Of a DNA stretch of 11,023 nucleotides, positions 7,226 to 11,023 are shown piece by piece (positions within the stretch are counted from its first letter, which is position 1; every line of letters starts with the position of its first letter). The notes under the pieces were generated by a model. That model was not told where the DNA came from. It worked only from the letters and a program-made list of their open reading frames with translations, and searched no databases. The DNA is from Pyrinomonadaceae bacterium (GTDB lineage Bacteria; Acidobacteriota; Blastocatellia; Pyrinomonadales; Pyrinomonadaceae): the NCBI GenBank assembly GCA_013812565.1, contig JACCTF010000713.1:1-11023 (forward strand). The letters run 5' to 3'. The position numbers and the translations under genes are program-made.

Positions 7226-7261
7226 AAGCTCCATCGCTACCCGTCAGTAGCCGTGGAGCTT
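7226..7261 (+). terminator. Two-tier hairpin, possible terminator or attenuator
   Basis: AAGCTCCA (7226-7233) pairs with TGGAGCTT (7254-7261), and inside it GCTAC (7236-7240) pairs with GTAGC (7247-7251) around a 6-base loop, leaving a symmetric 2x2 internal loop. The following bases AATTTAACAAT are AT-rich but not a clean T-run, so termination efficiency is doubtful. It is placed directly after the putative leader peptide. Confidence 0.4.
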
Positions 7262-7406
7262 AATTTAACAATACAACCTTCGCCGCATACGCTGCGTCAG
7301 GGTGCATGGTTAGCCAGCAAGCATCCTAGCGCAAAATGCGGCGGTGTCTCAACCCGTTTGGAGGCGCTAAATCCGGCGACACTACAAAGGGAGAAGCGGC
7401 AGCGTC

Positions 7407-7432
7407 GTCGCACAGACTTAAGTCTGTGCGAC
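7407..7432. repeat. Perfect 26-bp palindrome (REP-like)
   Basis: The left half GTCGCACAGACTT (7407-7419) is followed at once by its exact complement (7420-7432), with no spacer. The flanks do not continue the symmetry. A perfect palindrome of this length is far beyond chance in 11 kb. It could be a dimeric protein site, a cruciform or hairpin, or a copy of a dispersed extragenic repeat; it shares CACAGA/TCTGTG with the repeat at 4713. Confidence 0.75.
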
Positions 7433-7613
7433 ATCGTCCCCATCTGCGGTGGGTCGATTTAGTACCTCATGATGCTTGTGTCTTTAAGTTCCAGCCTGCC
7501 GACTGTCCGGCGACATCAATCACCGGTCGATACATGTTCGGTTCGGCGGTGGACCCCTGCTTAGCGGAAGCGACCTCGTTCAACAAACGGAGACGGCACA
7601 ACAAACGCCTACT

Positions 7614-7662
7614 GGTTAGCCATGACTATCCGGTTGGATAGCGTGGCTATCCGAGTGGATAC
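7614..7662 (+). repeat. Nested hairpins with repeated CTATCC/GGATA arms
   Basis: CTATCC (7626-7631) pairs with GGATAG (7636-7641) around a GGTT tetraloop, and below it TAGCCA (7617-7622) pairs with TGGCTA (7644-7649), extendable through GG/CC at 7614-7615 and 7651-7652. A second CTATCC (7647-7652) can instead pair with GGATA at 7657-7661 across GAGT. The second arm is shared, so the two folds exclude each other, as in RNA switches. Function unknown. Confidence 0.5.
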
Positions 7663-7780
7663 ATGCAACCCGTTCGGTGGATGTTAAGCGTGCCGCAAAC
7701 TACAGGAGGTAACGGCAGAAGCGATCCTGTCTCAGTTCACATAATTACAACGGATGAAAAGAATTGTTGCGGCAGCGTGG

Positions 7781-7801
7781 CATGTCAGTTGATCTGACAT
7801 G
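7781..7801. repeat. Perfect 8-bp hairpin
   Basis: CATGTCAG (7781-7788) and CTGACATG (7794-7801) are exact complements around the loop TTGAT. No T-run follows. It is one of the series of inverted repeats upstream of the protease gene. Confidence 0.5.
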
Positions 7802-7974
7802 GAATCGCGATGCATCTGTGGTGGAGCTGCTCTACTCACTTCGGAGATGCACAATCTTGAGTGGACTTCGGAAGCGGTATTCGCAAGCGTTACTGGGTGA
7901 CGACGCCGATTTACGAGTAAACGTTACGCAAGCTTTTTCTTGCCGGCACGTGTTTGAACGGGCGCGGTGCGAAA

Positions 7975-7995
7975 GTTCGCTTCAAAACAGCGAAC
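7975..7995. repeat. Perfect 7-bp hairpin upstream of the second mini-ORF
   Basis: GTTCGCT (7975-7981) and AGCGAAC (7989-7995) pair around the loop TCAAAAC, 28 bases before the mini-ORF start at 8024. It could affect access to that ribosome binding site; nothing more can be said. Confidence 0.4.
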
Positions 7996-8023
7996 CTCAA
8001 TCCGCGCCTACAAGGAAAACACC

Positions 8024-8056
8024 ATGAAGACACGAACGCATATCTCAATTCCCTGA
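8024..8056 (+). CDS. Putative 10-residue upstream ORF of the subtilase
   Basis: ATG 8024 follows AAGGA at 8012-8016 and encodes MKTRTHISIP before TGA. It ends 46 bases before the protease start codon, so it may couple to or modulate its translation. It has no recognisable homologue and could be chance. Confidence 0.25.
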   Translation: MKTRTHISIP

Positions 8057-8102
8057 GTGAGCGTCAGTCTTCAATTTGAAAACCAAAGTGAAGGAGAAAA
8101 CA

Positions 8103-9596
8103 ATGAGCAGATCGAGAGACGATAAACGAACAAAAAGGCCACGCGACAGCAAAGAAGCCAAAAGCGCTGATTTTAGTGGCAATATAAACGGCGGCGATGG
8201 GTCAAACGGCTTCGCTTCAGAGGTGATCGCGCCGGGCACAACTGGAAGATACTTGGTTTTGCTACGTGAAGGCACGGCGAAGGATGGTATCAACACGTTG
8301 AACAACATTGCCGGGCTAAGGGTCGCTAGTTCGACCGATTTTGACGGCGGCGTGGTCGCGAGCGAGACATTGGGAGGCGCGGATGCGATCTTCTTTGACA
8401 ATCTCTCCGTAGCTGTCGTGGACACGCTGCCGGAACAGATTCAAACCCTCGGCGTATCCGCCGCCGAAGGCAACGCTATTCTCGCAATTGAGCCGGAGCG
8501 AGTGGTCTACGCACTGCCAGCGGCTGCTCCAGCACGCATTCCCGCAACTAGGGAGACGTTCGTTGATGCGGATTATTCACCGGCACCTCCGATTGCCGAC
8601 CTCGCGGCCGCGACCGCGACCGGGGCGACGCTTGAGTTTCTGCGAGGATACCGTGATGCCGTTGACCATCTCGTCGGCAGAATGTTGAGCGCTGGTGGCG
8701 TAACGGAAGCGACTGCTGAAGAAGGGATGGCCCGCGCAATTAACGAATCGGAGTTGACCTGGGGACTACAGGTGACAAAAGTGGCCGCCTCGCGTTTCAG
8801 TGGTAGTGGCGTTCGCCTCGCGGTGCTCGACACCGGTCTTGACTTGGGACATCCCGACATCGCTGGACGCCGTATTGTTCCTGTATCTTTCGTCGAAAAC
8901 CAAGCGGCGCAGGACGGTCATGGACACGGCACACACTGTATCGGAACTGCGTGTGGGTCAAAGCAACCCGGTCGCCTCCCGCGCTACGGTATCGCCCACA
9001 ACGCGGAAATCTATGCGGGCAAAGTGTTGAGCAATCAAGGCAGCGGAACCGACATGGGCATCATCGCCGGGATTGCTTGGGCAATCGCCAACGGCTGCAC
9101 CGTTGTCTCGATGTCGCTCGGAGCGGCTGTGCTGCCTGGTCAGTCGTTCTCCCAATTTTACGAAGAGGTGGCGAAACGCTCACTAGCCGCAGGGACGCTT
9201 ATCATCGCTGCCGTCGGTAATGAAAGCGAGCGTCCGGCTGTGATCAGCCCGGTTGCACATCCAGCTAACTGCCCGTCGATCATGGCGGTCGGCGCGCTCA
9301 CTGCCCAACTGCAAGTGGCTCCGTTCTCCTGTGGCGGGATTAATCCGCAGGGGGGTCAGGTAGACATCGCCGGCCCGGGAGTCAGTGTCCGCTCAGCATG
9401 GCCGCGACCGACGCTCTACCACACAATCAGCGGAACGAGCATGGCGACGCCGCATGTTGCAGGTATTGCGGCGCTGCTGGCAGAAGCTAATCCGGGTTCC
9501 CGTGGACGCGCTTTGGGCAGCCTGCTTCTTCAGAGCGCGCGCCGTCTGGCGCTACCCGCGCGAGATGTCGGTGCCGGTCTCGTGCAAGCGCCATAA
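8103..9596 (+). CDS. Subtilisin-family serine protease (S8) with N-terminal propeptide-like domain, no signal peptide
   Basis: ATG 8103 with AAGGAG at 8091-8096 is the clear start (497 residues); an in-frame TTG at 8076 has no ribosome binding site. Residues 1-24 are highly charged (MSRSRDDKRTKRPRDSKEAK), not a signal peptide. Residues about 48-138 (GRYLVLLREGTAKDG to ERVVYAL) look like an I9/fervidolysin-type prodomain, followed by a helical linker (160-225). The catalytic domain has the Asp in VLDTGLDLGHPDI (D243), the His in DGHGHGTHCIG (H275), oxyanion Asn in AAVGNES (N373) and Ser in SGTSMATPHVAG (S446), so it should be active. It stops directly after GAGLVQA, with no C-terminal extension. 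Without a Sec signal it is either intracellular or leaves by another route. The small propeptide-like protein 120 bp downstream probably acts on it. The substrate is unknown; regulated turnover, maturation of a peptide product or defence are all possible. Confidence 0.93.
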   Translation: MSRSRDDKRTKRPRDSKEAKSADFSGNINGGDGSNGFASEVIAPGTTGRYLVLLREGTAKDGINTLNNIAGLRVASSTDFDGGVVASETLGGADAIFFDNLSVAVVDTLPEQIQTLGVSAAEGNAILAIEPERVVYALPAAAPARIPATRETFVDADYSPAPPIADLAAATATGATLEFLRGYRDAVDHLVGRMLSAGGVTEATAEEGMARAINESELTWGLQVTKVAASRFSGSGVRLAVLDTGLDLGHPDIAGRRIVPVSFVENQAAQDGHGHGTHCIGTACGSKQPGRLPRYGIAHNAEIYAGKVLSNQGSGTDMGIIAGIAWAIANGCTVVSMSLGAAVLPGQSFSQFYEEVAKRSLAAGTLIIAAVGNESERPAVISPVAHPANCPSIMAVGALTAQLQVAPFSCGGINPQGGQVDIAGPGVSVRSAWPRPTLYHTISGTSMATPHVAGIAALLAEANPGSRGRALGSLLLQSARRLALPARDVGAGLVQAP

Positions 9597-9624
9597 GCAG
9601 CTCATGGCGTTGCTGCACTCTTGA

Positions 9625-9672
9625 GGTGCGGCGCGGCAAAACCGCTGACGAAGCGACTTGTCGCGCCGCATC
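9625..9672 (+). repeat. Long GC-rich hairpin between protease and inhibitor genes
   Basis: TGCGGCGCG (9627-9635) and CGCGCCGCA (9662-9670) form a perfect 9-bp core. With flanking pairs and G-T pairs the stem reaches about 15 bp (9625-9639 with 9658-9672), and CGCT/AGCG (9643-9646, 9652-9655) adds an inner stem. The sequence after it (GCAAACCTTTGAG) lacks a proper T-run. It may act as a partial terminator, an RNA-processing or stability element setting the protease-to-inhibitor ratio, or may simply be a repeat. Confidence 0.6.
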
Positions 9673-9716
9673 GCAAACCTTTGAGTTAGTGAAGTTCAAT
9701 ATAGAGAGGTGCCAAA

Positions 9717-9956
9717 ATGTCCAAGGTAAACTTATCAGTTTCGGTTAACGACGAACACCTGGATCGTTTTTCGGAAGTAGTCGAGAGGTGCAAGAAGGCT
9801 GGCATGAAAGTTGAGCAACAGTTGGAGCCGCTAGGAGTCATCACCGGCTCCATCGATTCGGCGAAACTAGCCTCGCTCCGCCAGGTCGAAGGCGTTTCTC
9901 AGGTCGAACAATCGCGAGGTTTTCAAATCGCTCCGCCCGGCAGTGACGTTCAATAG
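9717..9956 (+). CDS. Small I9-type protease propeptide/inhibitor-like protein
   Basis: The 79-residue protein starts at ATG 9717, with GAGG at 9706-9709 as ribosome binding site. Predicted order is strand (VNLSVSV, 4-10), helix (DEHLDRFSEVVERCKKAG, 12-29), strand (KVEQQLEPLG, 31-40), strand (VITGSI, 41-46), helix (SAKLASLRQV, 48-57), strand (VSQVEQSRGFQI, 60-71), then a loose tail. This is the ferredoxin-like pattern of subtilisin propeptides and I9 inhibitors. Similar short proteins next to S8 proteases are often mislabelled ketohydroxyglutarate aldolase; nothing here supports that enzyme. It has no signal peptide, matching the protease, so both should share a compartment. Expected roles are a trans-acting folding helper or a reversible inhibitor. 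The inhibitory role is inferred from fold pattern and position. Confidence 0.75.
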   Translation: MSKVNLSVSVNDEHLDRFSEVVERCKKAGMKVEQQLEPLGVITGSIDSAKLASLRQVEGVSQVEQSRGFQIAPPGSDVQ

Positions 9957-10151
9957 TTAAGCCGTTCAAAAGGTCTGCCGGAATCGTTTTCCACTGGTTT
10001 CGCCCTTCGTTTATAGACAGCAGATAATCCTTGTCTGCAATTATCCAATCTATCGCGCAACGTGGCTTCTCTGTGAAGTTTGATTGACGACGAAAAAGAT
10101 ATAACTGCGCCCCGCTAAATCAACACTTACAAGAATGTGACAGGTCAATGT

Positions 10152-10232
10152 AGCCGCAGAGAAACGCCGATACCCGCCGCTCACTCCATATTAATTAAAG
10201 TAATCTGCGTCCGTCTGCGTTCATCTGCGGCC
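10152..10232. repeat. Degenerate hairpin repeat with tandem TCTGCG decamers
   Basis: Three tandem 10-mers, ATCTGCGTCC (10203-10212), GTCTGCGTTC (10213-10222) and ATCTGCGGCC (10223-10232), form a right arm. The left arm (10152-10181) complements it at 20 of 30 positions, including GCCGCAGA and AACGC. The overall design, TCTG-G units in a long imperfect hairpin, resembles the repeat at 4713. Probably a dispersed extragenic repeat. Confidence 0.6.
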
Positions 10233-10365
10233 TCGTCTCTGTTTCAATTTCGTGTGTTTCGATTTTGGCGCGATGAATCAAGCAGCCTTCATCATTCTTC
10301 CTCCGTTCTTCGAGTCCGACTTCACCCCACCAATCAGTGACTTACTACTTCCCCCCGGCTGTCCA

Positions 10366-10394
10366 TTGTTTTAGGATGAAACAAAATTTATATT
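10366..10394 (+). promoter_or_regulatory. Possible promoter of the M1 peptidase gene
   Basis: TTGTTT (10366-10371) and TATATT (10389-10394) are separated by 17 bp in an AT-rich patch 37 bases before the start codon. A TACAAT at 10405-10410 is an alternative -10 without a good -35. Confidence 0.4.
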
Positions 10395-10430
10395 ATTTCA
10401 CTCGTACAATTTCACCCGTAGGGTTGTTCA

Positions 10431-11023
10431 ATGCGAAAGAAGAGTCTGCATATGCCTTCTGTTCGATGGATGTTCATTCTTGTATTTGCATCGCTGGCGG
10501 CATTGCCTGCCTTAGCTCAGAGACCAACTATCTCGGATCAGCCGCTGAGCGAACGACGCGTCGCTTATACAATCGTTGTCAACCTGGACCCTGAGAGGCG
10601 GATGCTGCGCGGTACGGAGAAGATCACCTGGCGCAACCCGGATCGGGTCGCCGTGGATGAGCTTCAGTTCCATCTCTACTTAAATGCTTTCAAGAACGAA
10701 CGATCCACGTTCATGCGCGAAAGCGGCGGTGCTCTGCGAGGGTTCGCTGCTGAAGGCGAAGACCGTTGGGGATGGATTGATATAAAGCAGTTGCGCGTTG
10801 CCGATGCGCCCGCACCGGAAGCTGATCTGACGAACGCTCTACAGTTCATCCATCCGGATGATGACAATGGGGATGACCAAACAGTGGCGGCGGTTCGATT
10901 GCTGCGGCCCGTTCCATCCGGTGGTTCTATCACGCTCGATGTAACTTTCGAAGCTCGCTTGCCTAAAATCTTCGCCCGGACGGGATGGGCTGAAACAGAC
11001 AACCGGCGATTGTTCTTCATGGT
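10431..11023 (+). CDS. Exported M1-family metallopeptidase (partial, N-terminal part)
   Basis: Translation from ATG 10431, with AGGG at 10420-10423 as ribosome binding site, is open to the window end (197 codons); the in-frame ATG at 10452 is an alternative start. Residues 1-29 form a signal peptide (basic start, hydrophobic core 14-25, cleavage after ALA before Q30). The following region (YTIVVNLDPERRMLRGTEKI, then TWRNPDRVAVDELQFHLYLN) is typical of the beta-rich N-terminal domain of M1 aminopeptidase-like proteins, and FARTGWAETDNRRLFFM fits the approach to the catalytic domain. The zinc-binding HExxH motif lies beyond the window, so activity cannot be judged. The predicted location is periplasm or outside the cell. 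It has its own promoter-like sequence and no evident link to the upstream protease. Confidence 0.82.
   Translation, partial: MRKKSLHMPSVRWMFILVFASLAALPALAQRPTISDQPLSERRVAYTIVVNLDPERRMLRGTEKITWRNPDRVAVDELQFHLYLNAFKNERSTFMRESGGALRGFAAEGEDRWGWIDIKQLRVADAPAPEADLTNALQFIHPDDDNGDDQTVAAVRLLRPVPSGGSITLDVTFEARLPKIFARTGWAETDNRRLFFM

Larger units (their letters stand above)
6899..8102. other. 1.2-kb structured non-coding region upstream of the subtilase gene
   Basis: No long reading frame here looks like a real protein: the forward ones (87-101 residues) are low in recognisable features and run through hairpins, and the reverse strand is closed by stops throughout. Instead the stretch holds a promoter-like sequence (7005-7032), two mini-ORFs with good ribosome binding sites (7129 and 8024), and five strong inverted repeats (7226-7261, 7407-7432, 7614-7662, 7781-7801, 7975-7995). 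It also holds AGGAGGT at 7704-7710 with no ATG, GTG or TTG at a usable distance. It could be a long mRNA leader of the protease, one or more non-coding RNAs, or decayed sequence that has collected extragenic repeats. Confidence 0.6.
9957..10430. other. 474-bp intergenic region, no gene
   Basis: No reading frame here has a plausible start with recognisable content. The region holds a degenerate hairpin repeat (10152-10232) and a promoter-like sequence before the M1 peptidase gene (10366-10394). No convincing intrinsic terminator for the protease/inhibitor genes is visible after 9956. A few weak 5-6 bp inverted repeats at 10015-10046 are too small to name. Confidence 0.6.

Noticed and set aside
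7263..7315. attC-like site: ATTTAAC at the left, GTTAGCC at the right, with 11 of 14 complementary bases between the flanks
   Set aside because: The right box misses the GTTRRRY pattern at one position, the inner stem is weak, no integrase or cassette genes are present, and a second candidate (7579-7689) has poor complementarity.
7755..7793. 12-codon ORF beginning MKRIVAAAW
   Set aside because: No ribosome binding site, and it ends inside the 7781 hairpin.
7190..8027. Forward reading frames of 87-101 residues in the non-coding region
   Set aside because: They start at GTG or TTG codons without a ribosome binding site or inside other frames, run through hairpins and the palindrome, and show no domain-like pattern.
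8076..8102. In-frame TTG extension of the subtilase by nine residues
   Set aside because: No ribosome binding site precedes it, whereas ATG 8103 has AAGGAG at ideal spacing.
9717..9956. Annotation of the small protein as ketohydroxyglutarate aldolase
   Set aside because: At 79 residues it is too short for an aldolase barrel, and its pattern fits an I9-type propeptide.
10676..11020. Reverse-strand reading frame of 114 residues
   Set aside because: It lies opposite the well-supported M1 peptidase coding sequence and has no recognisable features.

Overview
The window reads as chromosomal DNA from a GC-rich, free-living Gram-negative-type bacterium. The gene mix (a secreted family 3 glycosidase, a MurNAc etherase, a BadF-type sugar kinase, a sodium symporter, a large M1 peptidase, a subtilase with a small propeptide-like partner) and short hairpin repeats in every larger gap would suit an acidobacterium, perhaps of the Blastocatellia type. 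That placement is inferred from general likeness only; no rRNA or marker gene is present.

Left half (1-5817, all minus strand): a five-gene set transcribed leftwards in the order BadF/BcrA-type N-acetylhexosamine kinase, MurQ etherase, HAD-family hydrolase, sodium:solute symporter, and an exported NagZ-like glycoside hydrolase running off the left edge. MurQ/HAD and symporter/GH3 overlap (TGATG and ATGA), so at least these pairs should be translationally coupled. Together they read as a peptidoglycan amino-sugar salvage pathway: cleavage outside the cytoplasm, Na+-driven uptake, 6-phosphorylation, then removal of the lactyl ether to give GlcNAc-6-phosphate. A LysR-type regulator (5954-6898) is divergent from this set and is separated from it by a 136-bp region rich in small palindromes; it is the natural candidate regulator.

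Middle (6899-8102): about 1.2 kb with no convincing long gene but with a promoter-like sequence, two very short ORFs with good ribosome binding sites, a perfect 26-bp palindrome and at least four further strong hairpins. It leads into a subtilisin-family (S8) protease (8103-9596) with an intact catalytic triad and no signal peptide, followed by a 79-residue protein (9717-9956) that looks like a free-standing protease propeptide/inhibitor. A long GC-rich hairpin lies between the two.

Right end (9957-11023): a 474-bp gap with another degenerate hairpin repeat and a promoter-like sequence, then the N-terminal third or so of an exported M1-family metallopeptidase that continues beyond the window.

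The points most worth following are the LysR-linked amino-sugar operon with its unusual HAD, the structured non-coding stretch before the protease, the protease/inhibitor pair with its internal hairpin, and three extragenic repeats that share a TCTGTG/TCTGCG core.
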